64,000 nt of DNA, taken from contig JAJKFH010000668.1 in the NCBI GenBank assembly GCA_023333565.1, forward strand, positions 372,001-436,000. The letters run 5' to 3'. Of the stretch, positions 13,255 through 25,351 are shown piece by piece. Made by a program: the position numbers and the translations under genes. Source of the DNA: Puffinus mauretanicus. Its lineage: Eukaryota; Chordata; Aves; Procellariiformes; Procellariidae. Numbering within the stretch: the first letter of the stretch is position 1; each line of letters begins with the position of its first letter. The notes under the pieces were generated by a model, which was not told the DNA's origin, did no database searches, and saw nothing but the letters and a program-made list of their open reading frames with translations.

Positions 13255-14494
13255 TCAATGACTGATTTCTAATATAAGCTCCCTGTAGCATTGTCTAACC
13301 GAAAAAGCTATTCTGCACATGGCTTGAAGCATGTGCCCATCCCAGAGCACAGCCACAGCCCCGCTCCTTCTCGTGTTTCTTGTCTGATGGGAGAGTCGTG
13401 CTCAAACAACGGTTCAGGACACAAGACGGGCTGGAAGCAACGGGGTGCTCTGTAACTGCCTGCACTCCTTCTCCTTGGCTACTTCCCGCAGGGAAGCACG
13501 GCGGGCGGTGCCCTTTGCCTACCTGAGGCAGGACACCGGACTGCATCGGGCACCTGCATGCTTCCCAGATAGCCAGTGACTTACTGAGATGGGAGAGCTG
13601 AGACTAGGGAGTTCATTCAGTTTGGCTGTCTCCTTGATAGGTAAAAGCAGGGTAACATTCTGCAGTTTTACTCAGTATGTATCTTCAGATGCTGGGGGAA
13701 ACCCTAATGCAAAGAACATACACAGCCAGACACTGATAATACCTACATTAACTCCTAGAAAGGATACAGCTATTTATATCTTTCTTTTATATCCGTTCTT
13801 TATTCCAAGTCAGCTCTGTTATATCAGCTGCTTTCCAGTCTTTACTGACCAATCTTATCACGAGATGTTGCCAAAAGCCAGTGCAACATTTCAAAAACGC
13901 CATGGGAAGAGCTCCTTCCCACCCAGAGATCCCCGAGGCGAGGATGCCTCTTGGTCCCTAGGGATGCCAGATGAACCAGGGTGACTATTCGTTCCTCCCA
14001 CACTTCAGCTCTGCAAAAAATGAACTGGCTCCAATCTCAGTTTGCTAGGCACTGAGGTGATGTAATCCCCGAATATTAACTATTCAGGAATCCACCACTT
14101 GTAATCAGTGAGAAAGCACATGCAACGTACGCGAGTGAAGAGCGTTTCAGGAGGCAAATGATTTAACTGAGCGAAGCATGTTCAAATTCACACTTACCTA
14201 TGCCCTCCCGCAAACGGGATTCTCCCATGCACTTTCAGTGTTTACGTTAAACATCACTTTAAAAGACAGAAGCAATTTTACCACAGATAAGCTCCTACCA
14301 AGCCAACGATTAGCTTCCGAATTGCTGTTGTCAGAGAATCTATCCCAATTGCACACAAATTCCTATCAGGTGCTGGACAAATTTAAGATATTGCCCGTCT
14401 CTTCCTTTCCCCTCAATAAGGCAATACTGAAAAATAAAACCCATCACCATAAAGTACCGTTCTCCCCCAAAGCCATCAGTAGCTATGTACTTAC

Positions 14495-14618
14495 CTGAGG
14501 AAAATCACCATTTTTTGGTAAGAAGTCAGTGGGGTCCACAGATGCATAGTTTGTATCCAAGAAATGTGGTCTGCTGATGGAATTCATATAAAAATCGTGA
14601 GGGGAATTAAAATATTGC
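14495..14618 (-). CDS. SBNO2: SBNO2 exon 4 (coding, 124 nt)
   Basis: Acceptor TTTCCTTACAG|GCAATA and donor CCTCAG|GTAAGT, both strong. The first base completes the Gln codon left open by exon 3. The exon then encodes 41 residues including FYMNSISRPHFLDTNYAS and TDFLPKNGDFPQ, and ends in phase 0. This follows the mammalian SBNO2 stretch between the Trp block and the FEDFSN segment. It is the last SBNO2 coding exon I could find in the window. Confidence 0.88.
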
Positions 14619-17600
14619 CTGTAAGGAAATGGGAAAAGCAGTTATTTCCTGTCAGTCCTGAGTATTTCTCAGGTTGCTTCAGACTCCATCATCAACGGTA
14701 AAGCTGCAACTATGGGATGACACATACAGGAGACTGATATTAAAAAAAGCTGTGTTTATCCAGAAGAGATATCTAGGCAAAATAATACATCCACAAGTTA
14801 TACCCTACTTCCCAGACTCAGAAGTGTAAGAATTTGGAAAGCTGTATTAAGAATTCAATTCTCAGCAATTTGTGTAAACTGGGAAGGATTTAATAGCTAA
14901 TAATGGTCTGCAGGACTAAATAATATTTTCAGTGCTGACAACAGAGCAAGATTAACCCTCTGAGATGTCCCAGCGCCAAGCATTTGATGGGTGTGACAAC
15001 CTGACAATTGCACTACATACGGACAAGCATCAAGTTTCACAGAAATATCACACCCGAACACTAGTTCGGGTCATAAAACTGAAACAGCCCTGCAGACGAG
15101 CACAGAGAGGGAAAGAAAACACCCCCTTTGCACACCCTTGACAGGGAGGTTTACCGGTCACAGATCTTAACGTAAAGACAGATAAAAATGGAAAGGTTAG
15201 GGACACGCAACCCTAGACAGAACTGTTAGCCCAGGCAGAGACGAATTACGGACGTAACCGATCGTACCTAGTTACAAAGCAAGGTCTCTGCCGAACTAAC
15301 AAGTGAAAAAGCAAAGGTCTTCTGACTGCTCCCTCCTGGGCAGGGCACATGCCAGCGCTTCCTCCTGCCCCCCTTCCCCCAGCACCAGCTTCCTCCCAGC
15401 AGAGAGGAGGTAAGAATTGCAAAAGAGCAGACAATTCCCTTCCTCCTGCCCAGGAGCAGCCTCTGGCCTGTATTACACGACCGTCTTCTGGTTTTGCTAT
15501 TACACACGCAAGCCCTTTCCCTCTCCTGCAGGAGCAAGGAATGTGCTTCGTAATCCTTCCCGTAAGGGCTGTGCACTCACGCTGCTTGGGCAATCGCCAC
15601 CCAACACGTTTGCATGCTGGAACCACTAAAACGTTTCACCCGATCTGACTGGTTTCCTCTTGTGGCAAGTCGTATGTTCTTCGTAACGCCAGGGTTACAG
15701 AACCCACAGCAATAAACTTTAACAAGGCACTGGGGGGGAGGGAGAAACAAAATTTAAAAAGAAATACTACCCAGGAGCAGAGCTGGGGAATGACTGCAGT
15801 GCCAAAGTATTATTAAGCAATTAAAATGCCATGTGTGGCTAGCAGCTCATTAATACACCATGCTTAACATTTACATATGTATTTATGTGCAAACACAGTT
15901 ATCTCACTCTGCTAAATACATTTTTCCAGCTCTTCTTTCATCATTAAAGATAATACTCTCAGAAAGGAACAGCGCTCTCCCCCGCTTTTCCTTTTTTCCT
16001 TCTTTTCAGTGCTGCCACTGTTTTACCTTCTGCAGGGAATCACTGAAACAGCGACCTAACCCTGTGCGAACACAGAGGGGTGGATTTAGCACACCTGCAT
16101 GTAATAGCTCTGACAATCCAGCACTGACTCTCTAATCTATTCAGGCAAATTAAAATCTGTGTATAAATTCTGGGAATTAATGTATTTACACACAGGGAAA
16201 GGCTTGTTTAAACTGCTTTCAAGTTGAAACCGCTGTGGTCTCGCTGTCTCTCTTGCATGAGGACAGAGCTTGGCCAGCGCTAACGAACTAACCAGGGAAG
16301 GGGAATATTATTTTTACCGGAAAAGTGAACACCGCCTCCTATTTCACCAGTACCTCGTGGGTCTGAACAAGAGTCAGTTAAGGTAACGGGAAGGAGACCA
16401 AGACAGCCCCAACCTCCCTGGCCTGAACTGCTGTGGAATGACTAGCTTTGGTATGTTATTTTGCTTCCCTTAATCTTGGTTTTCAAATCTGTGAATGTGA
16501 GATAAACTTTCTTCTTGCAGTCTGAAATAAGAGCCAACAGCAACTCAGTGCACTGCTTTGAGATCCTCTTAGGAAAGCCACCAAGTACGCAGCGTTTGCC
16601 CAAGTCCTTTTAGTACCTTTGGTGCTGTGCTTTACCCTTCTTTCAATAGAAGATATTCACCCTCATTTGAAGAGCTGGCATAAAGCCACTGACAGGTTAG
16701 CTCGAAATAAACTGCAAAAAAAAAAGCATTAGCTGGAAGAATCAGGTATGGAAACCTTGCTGTATTGCCAAAGCAATGGTGCGAAAACAGCCTCATAGCA
16801 AGATTGCCCTGTACACACCCGCTCACCCTCTCCAGGACTTAGTTACTGGTAAACTGCTCCATGGAAGCTACTCTGGGTCAACAGCTTCCCCTCAGAGGCC
16901 GGTGGTGTTCACTGGGTAACTAAAAATCATTCTAGAAAGGAAATTTATCCTGGGTTTAATCACACTGGATTTACAAAAGACTGCCCATTCGCATGTTATC
17001 CTAAGATCTGACTTCGAGCTGCAGCACTAAAGAAGGAACCGGGTGTCCTGGACAATAGAAACACCACCTGCATTCATCAACTCCAACATTGCAAGTCCAT
17101 GTCCTGTCATGGAGACGCTCACCTTGCCCATGAAGAGCCAGGGTCCGGCTAACCTGGCCCATCTCAGAGCCAAAACCCCTCTGACTGAGCTTGGACGACA
17201 GCCAGGGACACGCACAATTGAGGTCCATCCAACGGTTGTGGGCAAGTGCTACACCAGTCCCTTTCAGGCCACTGATTCGCTTTAACCATTGAGGTTGGCT
17301 ACTGAAGCAATCAAGGCCCTACATCAATTACTAACCTCATTATAATTAAATACATATGCTTATTATTTAGTCAGTGAAACTCATCTCTTCAGTGCTGAGA
17401 TCAGAGTTTAATGAGTTCATGCTAGGGAGTTTGGACTCATTTTACTTCTTTCGGCTGCAGAAAACCAAGTGCTGATCTTCTTGATGAATAAAACCAGACC
17501 TTTTTAACCCAAATGACTAAACACATTTAGTTGTTAAGTTCTTAGAGAAATTATTCTGCACTAAGGTGAAGTTTAGACCGCAGAAGCGCTGTGCTCTTCA

Positions 17601-20600
17601 GACAGAAGAGGCTGCACTGGCTCCAACCAGCCCCCCAGAAGAGGAACATTCCATTGCGACTCAGCCAGCATCAACACCACTTTGCTTTGCGGAAAGGTAG
17701 TCACCCCAAGGAAACCACACGGACAAAAGGGAAGGAATGCTGGTCTCCCAATTCTGTTTGAACTCTGTTTCACAGAAGAGAAAGAGGGAATCTGGCTCAA
17801 GATTTGAAGAAATCAGCATTTCATTGTGTGAAGAGGAGGTTACATGTGCTGACCCAGTACATGTCCTTCAACAGGTACCGGTTAAGAAAAGTAAGTGTCT
17901 GCTCCCTGCCCCACAAGCAAAACAAGCCAATAAAGCCAAGCCCAAAAATTCACCTGTTATGAAAAAGAATATTTAGAAATCTAACTAGAGGGACATTTTC
18001 CTGCAGGAAAACATGAAGGAAAGTACAGGAAGGCGTGCAACGTTCAGATCCAACAAGCACCAACAGCCTTACTGCAGAGATGGTTCCTACCCTTCTTTAA
18101 GGAATAAAGCAGCTGGCCCAGAGAAATTCTTTCATCCCCGAGTCCTGGGACATTATGAGCTGGGTGGGGAGCATCTTTGGATTATATCAAGTTCAGACAA
18201 TTGCTCTAAAGAGCAAGACTGCTTTTTTTTGCTGCCACCCACTCTAAACATAGCAGTAGTGGAACGGTTTGATAGAAGGCAAACCTGAGCTGACATCTGA
18301 CTCACCCAAATCATTTGATGTCAGTCCAGCCAGCGGGTCTCAGGATAGGGCTATTTCACATACTCCAACAGAATGTTGTTGGGTGGGGGTTTTTTGTTGG
18401 GTTGCTTTGGTTTGGTTTTGGTTTGTTGGTGTTTTTTTTTTTTTTTTTTAAATAATTTGATAATTTCCTTCAGTTTTCCTGAAGCTTAGGACTTTCAACA
18501 GCAGGACCTAGAGGAACACACTGTGGACAGGCTTTTACAGGAATCCACATCTCAGAGGTGAGCAATGCAATGCACGTCCCTCCCAGGAGGTGGGTCTCCA
18601 TACTTTGACAGCTTTGGCTTGCTATGACAACACTTGTTTTGACTACTGTGATATTGTGCCTGCCTCATATGTTTCATACCAGCTGCTCATCAATGCATCC
18701 GATGCATTTGAAGCCCTTCTGGGGCCATGCTGCAATTTCACTGGAGACCTCCTATGTGTATTTTGGCCAGACTTTATGCTCTGATGTTAGAGCCCTCCAT
18801 TCAGAGATGGAAACTCCACATCTCAGGCCAGCGGAAGATCAGAGACGAGCTGGTGAGGTCACAGGCTGCCTCAGCATCAGTCTGGCACTCTTCTTCCCCA
18901 TCATTAGACCAATTTATATTTTTCAAAGCCTACTTTACTATTATAGTAAGCAATACTCCACACACAGGTGGCAAAGTCTTGAACAGGGCATGAAAACAGC
19001 AGGAAAAGAGGGTGCTGTGTGTTTTGGAAACTGCGGAAGAAAGCTTTGCTCCAGGTTTTGAGAAATACTTTTTTGTAGATGTGTGACACCACTTCCAACA
19101 GCACAACTGGACTGACCCAGATTTCCCTGAAGCAAGGAATGTGTTGAGCCTACAGCTGCAAAGGAAGCCCAGCTCTTCAGGGATAATTGCCTTAGAAATG
19201 AACTGAGCTACAGCTCTTCCCTGCAGGGGACCTGAACCTCATTTGTTCTTTCAGCAAGGTTTAATACACTGTTTACATTTTTCAGGTTAAGAAAATCTGA
19301 AACAAAGAGGTAAGCTTTGGTATCTTTTAAAGAAATTCTGTAGCATGAAAGTTAACTACTGAAAAGAAACAGGAAAAACCTGCTTCAGGACAAAGCTGTT
19401 GCTATGAGAATAAGCCATGTCCAAACACAGCCACTTGCAAATGAGATTTCTTCTGCAAGGATTTTGAAGAGAAACTTGTACTAACTCTAATGCCATCTGC
19501 ATTTTTCTGTTTTACAACATGGGCTATAATTACAACTCCCTTTACAATCCCATTTTTCAATGTTTCCAGCCCTTTCAGGATTCCTACCTGTAACACCCTA
19601 ACCCCAAATCCACCTAAAAAAGATTCAGCTGCAGTTTTCAAATACAAAAGAACAGACTTCTTTGGTTTTTCTGGAATACAGATATGGAAAATTTCACCTG
19701 AAAGGTAATTTTAACAATTACCAGGATATAAAAAACAGGAAGCTAAAGGTGCAGTCTTGGCTAAATCATTCTCTAGCAAGTAATTGCTACAACAAGCCTC
19801 ATTTCCAAAAGTAACTATAGCAAAGTCAACAAGTTTACATTTGTGTTAAATGCAGGCATGTCTTTGCAGGATCAAGATTATAATGTTTCCAGCAGAGTTG
19901 ACACGAGCAGCAGAGCAGCACTAAACAGGAAAAAAGCAAGGGGCAAAACCAGAACAAATGGTCAAAGAAAAAAAGCCAACACAATAGATAAACACAATCT
20001 AATCTTGTGGTTCAATACAGCAGAAGAGAAATTCTGTTATAGCTCTCTTGAGGATTCACAAAGTAATTTACAGGAATCAGGCTCAAAAAGTACACCCTCT
20101 TCCAATCAGAGACAGGCTAGCTAAGAGCAAGGATACTGAACTTATCTGATAACTCCTCTCAAATTCTCACTTTGGGGAGTAACTAGCAAGGCAGAGTTCT
20201 GTTCAGCACCTGTGGGACAGCTTCTTGGTAATCTTATGTCAAGAACCGCCCTATTCCATCCACCCTCTCATTGCTGCACACTCTCATGGACCAGGCACAC
20301 GAGAAGCAGGAAGAACTAATATAGAAACAAAACACGTCTCATCCCTTTGAACAGAGGAGCCGATTCTCACTGCTGACAGCCAGGCTTGAACTTAGACACT
20401 CCGGAAGATGGATCTCTCTGCTTTTCCACGAAGACGCTAAAATCCCTTTAGGAAGGAGGTTAAACTAAATCCTCAAGCACCTGGAACACAGTTGTTAGCT
20501 CACGACATCAAGTTCTGTTTCTTTCATTTTTCCTTCCTCCCACCTCTGACCTAAATAAAAACACATCCTGTATATCTGTGCCCCTCCCTGTATTCACAAA

Positions 20601-22958
20601 GAGACCAAAGCAGCCATCAATCAGCCTTCAAACCATCTTCCCAACAATCAGCATCTCCCAGTCCCAACAGACTTCCAAGTCACTCAGTGGTGGCACAAGG
20701 CCACTTTATGTTGTCCTAAACATCTCCTGTCACTTCCCACTTTCTGATCCAGGATGGAGGTGCATCGTAAAGGGGGAGAAGGAAGAACAATATTTATTGG
20801 TACGCGAAGATCCTTCAAAAATGCTACTTTGGGCATGTAATCTAGAAAAGTTTTTGCACTGAATCTAGAAAACACGTCTAATGTTCTTCCCATCAGACAG
20901 GGCCATTGTTACTGGGCAAAGGTTACTGAAACCCACGACAACTCTGCTTTACAGCACTAAACTGTGCTGAATACTGGGCAGCTTTACTTAGAAGTCAGTC
21001 ACAATTTCTCACGCGAGCCTGTACTCATCATCACACCTTGTGGGATGAGCTTATCAGGGAAGAACATCAGTTAAGTTATAACCAGAGGAAAAAGTCATGA
21101 CTCTCGATGAACTCTGTGCAGTTAGGGGCTGTGCACGTTTTTTCAATACTGACATGAGATGGTAGTATTTAGTCAGCTTCCGGTCACCTACGCGGCAAAA
21201 AATTTTAACTTCACCCGTAAGTCTGCCACCTGGTACCGGTAATACCTTCTTCCTTGTCTGCACCATCTGTATAAAGCTAGAGATTGCATGAGGTATTTGC
21301 TCAGCTAGATTGTGCTAATGGGGTGTTTTTAAGAACTCCATTAGTGTAACAAATCCAGGCTAAAACAAGGCTGTTCCTCCCTTATAGCAGCCTCCAGGTT
21401 TACCAGAAATCAAAGTTTTTCTCTTCTTTTTTTTTTTTTTAAAAAAAAAAACCCTCTTTGCTGCTTTTTCCAAGATGTAGCAGTTTATGAAATGCCACAA
21501 GATCAGTGTGTGATGCAATTATTTCCCCATCAGTTAGTGAAATAAAGTAAACAAGAAAAGCAGTAAAGAAACAGTTGAATCATGGGGTGTGCAAGAGCAG
21601 AGGGGAATTATACAAAGGAGAACAGCACTCACTGGTTTTCACTTGGGAAAGATGAGGTTGGGAAAGAGGCAGGGTAGCAGCTACTCCATGAGTCGGCAGC
21701 CAGCATGGAATTCTGAAAGGAGAAACCAGAACAGTTACAGCAGCAGAGGACTGGCACGATTACCTGCAGCTGCAGATCTGAGGCCAGGCTTACGACTTCT
21801 CTCCCTCAGTGCCTTCCATAAGCAGAGGTGGCTCAATCTCTCACAGTAGGAGAAATCGAGTGCTACGCTCCAGTGTGAGCTTTTGAACCTACTTTGCTAT
21901 TACTGTCCCCAGAAGGACAATAGGGTCGGTCCCCTTTCCCAGCCCTGCGGAACATCAGCCCTGCGGAAAGCGAGCGCTAACCCATTAACTTGAAATTGGT
22001 TTGCATAGGCAAGCACCCAAAAACACCGTTCTTTTCTTTTTGTCTTCCCACCTCCCTGAACAGTCTCCAACATTAACGGGAAGCTTTTAGCGCAGCATGT
22101 ACCAATACAATCATGGAAAGAATACAGTATCTTATTACTCAGCTACAGATCAGTCTTTCATCTGTCCTTTTGTGTGTCCAAAGCAATGATACCTCACACT
22201 TGAAGCAACATGCACTCGGTGAATTGGGCCTCTTTTTTTAACCTCTATATTCCTATATGTGACAAAACTCAAACAAGAGTTATAAACAGAAACAAAAAAC
22301 TGCAGGAACATGTAAGCTATTTTGGGATAGAGGTTTGCTTTTTGCCCTGTTGAAGACAAATGCATCAGGGACCCAGTCTTGTTTTAGCAGCCGGATCAGG
22401 ACAAATACAACCCTATTCATCTCTGCCACTCTCAAAAAAGCCACAGCTGGACCCAGCAACAGATTTAGCATGTCTCAGAGAGACGAGCTGGGGTAGAAAC
22501 AAAGTTTGCAATTCTGCATAAACTCTCTAGTCCTTTCCCAAGGAGCCTGGCACCTACCAGCTTTTACAGAGGCACTGTTCTAATCACAGCCTTGTTTTCC
22601 TCCTCCCACTTCAAAGGCAGCAGACAGCCATCACCTCAACCCTCCAGCATTCCCAATCAATACTTCATGCCCCTGGACGGCTGCCTAGAAAGGCTGGTAA
22701 ATAGCTCCTGTAAACACGCGCAAGGACTGCCAGGATTTGACAGGCTGGAGTGCTCTGCTCAGACCCCTTCTGCTGACACCCTCCAAACAGCCTCTCCCCA
22801 TCCCTCCCCGAGAAGCTGCTGGGCCCCCTCACCTCCATGGCTGGCACGGCGAGCTGGGAGCGGAGGCCGGGGATGCTGTAGAGTGCATTGCCTGACTGCT
22901 GGTGCTCGTGCTGCGGATAGTTCTTCCCCCCGTCCATGGCAGGGTGTGCTGAGGGCAT
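14495..22958 (-). CDS. SBNO2: SBNO2 (strawberry notch homologue 2), 5' coding part, three exons, partial
   Basis: The coding sequence joins complement 22833-22958, 21633-21712 and 14495-14618 (42 codons; 26 codons plus 2 bases; 1 base plus 41 codons), giving 110 residues. The phases (0, 2, 0) fit and every junction has GT-AG ends. The peptide follows the vertebrate SBNO2 N-terminus as I recall it: a short leader and second Met, then NYPQHE, an SML...W block, and FYMNSISRPHFLDTNYAS ending in GDFPQ. SBNO2 is a nuclear helicase-like co-regulator. Known work places it downstream of IL-10/STAT3, repressing NF-kB targets, and in osteoclast fusion. Its helicase-like domain is encoded further 3' and is not in the window. 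I did not find the next exon (an SSYFEDFSNI-like segment in mammals) in 1-14494, so it should lie beyond the left edge. This N-terminal segment looks low-complexity and disordered and has no catalytic motif. Gene identity is very likely; unseen extra exons remain possible. Confidence 0.9.
18376..18449. repeat. T/G-rich low-complexity tract ending in poly-T
   Basis: Irregular TTTGG and TTGTT units pass into a long T run. It may be the reverse complement of an old poly-A tail or simply slippage; no element body is recognised. Confidence 0.75.
21427..21451. repeat. T14A11 self-complementary tract
   Basis: Fourteen T followed directly by eleven A, able to form an uninterrupted hairpin or cruciform. 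Confidence 0.85.
21633..21712 (-). CDS. SBNO2: SBNO2 exon 3 (coding, 80 nt)
   Basis: Acceptor TTTCTCCTTTCAG|AATTCC and donor AACCA|GTGAGTG. In phase 0 it reads NSMLAADSWSSCYPASFP and then TSSFPSEN, ending with two bases of a Gln codon. The spacing SML-four residues-W matches the AML...W block of mammalian SBNO2 after its PQHE motif. An 80-nt length with phase 0 in and phase 2 out agrees with both neighbouring exons. Confidence 0.88.
21713..22832 (-). other. SBNO2: SBNO2 intron 2 (between exons 2 and 3)
   Basis: 1.1 kb of ordinary intronic sequence bounded by the donor at 22832 and the acceptor at 21713. I see nothing else in it. Confidence 0.82.
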
Positions 22959-23056
22959 CAGCCTGCGTCCTGCCGCATGAAGTCCTCAGGGCAGGTGGAA
23001 CAGGCTATGGAGTGGTGGAAGGTTCTTTATCTGTGCTCTTCACCCTGTACCATGTC
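22833..23056 (-). CDS. SBNO2: SBNO2 exon 2: 5' UTR plus start codon
   Basis: The acceptor is a pyrimidine-rich TTTCTTTTCCACCCTAG just before 23056. The donor is ATGGAG|GTGAGG, with the last exon base at 22833. Coding starts at 22958 (MPSAHPAMDGGKN) and gives 42 codons in phase 0; bases 22959-23056 are leader. I chose the first Met because mammalian SBNO2 also has exactly seven residues before an internal Met-Asp. However, the first ATG has a poor context (C at -3), while codon 8 lies in GCCATGG, a strong context. Initiation may therefore occur at Met8 or at both. Two tiny uORFs lie in the leader. Confidence 0.88.
22958..22978 (-). promoter_or_regulatory. SBNO2 uORF B (MRQDAG) overlapping the main start as TGATG
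   Basis: A seven-codon upstream ORF including its stop, whose TGA shares its final A with the first SBNO2 ATG (TGATG). This geometry is known to permit termination-reinitiation. The reading is direct; any effect on translation is inferred. Confidence 0.55.
23027..23053 (-). promoter_or_regulatory. SBNO2 uORF A (eight residues) at the start of exon 2
   Basis: ATGGTACAG... to TAA starts three bases after the predicted acceptor. It adds a second short uORF to the leader. It matters only if exon 2 is spliced at 23056 as predicted. Confidence 0.5.
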
Positions 23057-24881
23057 CTAGGGTGGAAAAGAAATGCACATTTAAATTTTATGAAAGGGGA
23101 GAAGGAAAAAAAAAAAAAACACCACACTTCTAAGACCAAACGTAGCTAAGAGATCAGTAAACAGACGTCAGCCTGTGAAATGCCTGCTGCCTCTTTATAA
23201 AAGAGAGGTTTTTACTGGGAAACAGAGTTCTCAAATATCACCACACCTGGAATTCACCCAGACCTGCGAACTTACATTAAACACACCTCTCCTGCCTTAC
23301 TGCAACCACCGCAGCAGCCTGGCAGATCATCACAATCATCTGTGATTTTTGCAGTAGACACACAGCTGGTTTTCAGCTTGAGGAATTTTGTCTAACACAC
23401 AAAAAGATTCTGCACTTCTGTGCAAACTCATGACGATCAATTCCCCAAAATTCCTCATTTTCACAAAAATATGCTACATAGGTGGAACATTTTTCCCCGG
23501 AGTACCAATGGCCACACTGAGCAACGAGTGAATCGCCTCGCGGGGTCAGAGTGCGCTCACATCCCCGATCTCGCTGTACTTTGACATCTCCCTAATTTCA
23601 CAGCAGATGCTCAGCGTGCCCTAAAACTTTTTGCTACTGCTATGCACAAAGGTCAAACTGGATAATATACGTCTAGCATTAATATTATTAACCTAACAAA
23701 TATAAGAACTTATCAGCTGTCTCACATTTTCCCTGTTGCTAGCAAGATGGGATTTCAGAATCGTGCTTGCTAAAGCAAGAGTATCGTTCTGGCAGGGATT
23801 AACCTCATGATAAGACATTGCCGTCAGTGCAACTTCTCAGTCAAAACTTCCAAAGTAACTTCTGATTTTTTTTTCCGCTAAATTCTCCATAACCCCACAG
23901 AACACCAATTTCCAATTGGATTTAATGGATTAAAAAAAAAGAAAAGAGATGGTAAAAGCAACCTATACAACCAGAGGAGCAAGAGAAAAGCATCCATGAT
24001 GTCTCTACCTCCATTGCATCTTTCTTTGCCCCTCTTCTGCCTCCCATGACCCCGTCCGCCTCCAGAAGCCTGCAGCATGACAGCCGAGTAAATGAAACTG
24101 GCCGACACGCTCTCACGGAGCAAGCTAGCCAAGCAGAAAAACTAAGTAGCACAAACCGAAGCTGCAATTTAAAATATGCCCACTTTGATCATTTAGAAGA
24201 TACCACTTGCTACAAGGAGTATTTTTGAAAAGTCATTTCTGAGTCAGAGTCCCTTTAAAAAATAAGTGACCTTTCAGCAGACAAAATTATTTCTGCATTT
24301 GTAATGGAAAGCAAAATTAAAGTGACTCTTTCTTTCTTTCTCTGGTGGCAGCAGCCATGCCGGGAGAGCTCCGAGCAGGGCTCGCGTGCGCAGGCTGCAG
24401 AACCCGCAGGGCACCCACGACATCCCTGCCGAGCCCTGGGTGCAGAGGCCGACAGCGATCCCTTGGTGAAAAGTTACCAGGCAAAGCCCTCGCACTCAGG
24501 GGACTTTCTGGGTGAAGAGCAGAGACCGACGATCCCGCTGCCTCTGCTCCTCCAACAAATTGCAGGCGTGCAAATGCCTTCACAAGACACAGGCTTCCAG
24601 ACTGAATTAAATCATTTGCCAGAGGCTAAGCACTTTGCGGTTTAAAAAAGTATTCCCCCTTTTATTTTAGCTAAAGAGGTAGTCACACTGGGATGCACAC
24701 GGTTTACGTAAGCTCACAAGCCCGTGCTGGATGAAAGCTGCGGCTCGTCGGGGTGGGGCTCAGAGCAGAAGGCAACTTCCCCAGGAGCAGACTGGCCAGT
24801 CCTCCCAGCAGCCGTGGGTTTAAACAGACTGCAGAGTTTGCTAATCCGATCTTTGCCTCTTCCCACAGCCTGACAAATTGT

Positions 24882-24899
24882 AAAAAAAAAAAAAAAAAA
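24882..24899. repeat. Poly-A run (18 A)
   Basis: A pure A tract with no recognisable retroelement body before it. Confidence 0.85.
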
Positions 24900-25308
24900 G
24901 AGACTAAATGACCAAGATGCAAGCGTTTTCCCTAGGAAACATCACCTCCAGAGAATAAAGTTTATACACCAGCAGAAGTAACACCAGGCTACCTGAAAAG
25001 ATCATTAAGCTACAAAAATCTCAGACCATTTTAATTAATCGCTAACAGAATAAATACTCTTTACAGAGGCCTGGGATCACCTAGATCCTTTTCACTGGCT
25101 TTATTTCACCAGAGATTTACTGCAGTCTCATTCTTTTACAAGCAGAAGTGTTTCTTTTTATTACGCCATAAAATCCACACTCAGGCTTTATAGTCCATAA
25201 GCCCAGGAGCAAAAAATAGCTAAAAACACTTAGCAAGCACCCCAGCATCCTAATTAATATTGTTATACTGGCCTCAGGCCTCTTGATTTATTAGCCAAAT
25301 GTTAGCAC

Positions 25309-25351
25309 CAGGGTTCCCAAAATGCAGCCTGTCGACCACTGGTAGACTTGA
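25309..25351. mobile_element. hAT-like DNA transposon terminal fragment
   Basis: CAGGGTTCCCAAAATGCAGC followed by a ...GACCACTGGTAG stretch resembles the common terminus of vertebrate hAT-Charlie elements (CAGNGGTTCCCAAAC... then a GACCACTGG-like segment). No second terminus was found. The match is from memory and by eye. Confidence 0.35.

Larger units (their letters stand above)
1..14494 (-). other. SBNO2: SBNO2 intron downstream of exon 4 (left end outside window)
   Basis: Beyond the candidate internal first exon near 2.9 kb I see no supported gene here. Open frames are short, interrupted and without family similarity. The stretch holds an (AT)n(AC)n microsatellite at 2277-2303, an A-rich tract at 13226-13254 and a STAT-type palindrome at 10185-10193. 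The AT/GC balance is ordinary. I searched by eye for the next SBNO2 exon on the minus strand and did not find it. Confidence 0.75.
14619..21632 (-). other. SBNO2: SBNO2 intron 3 (between exons 3 and 4)
   Basis: About 7 kb without a recognisable nested gene or RNA. It contains a T/G-rich tract at 18376-18449 and a T14A11 tract at 21427-21451 near the exon 3 side. Confidence 0.8.
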
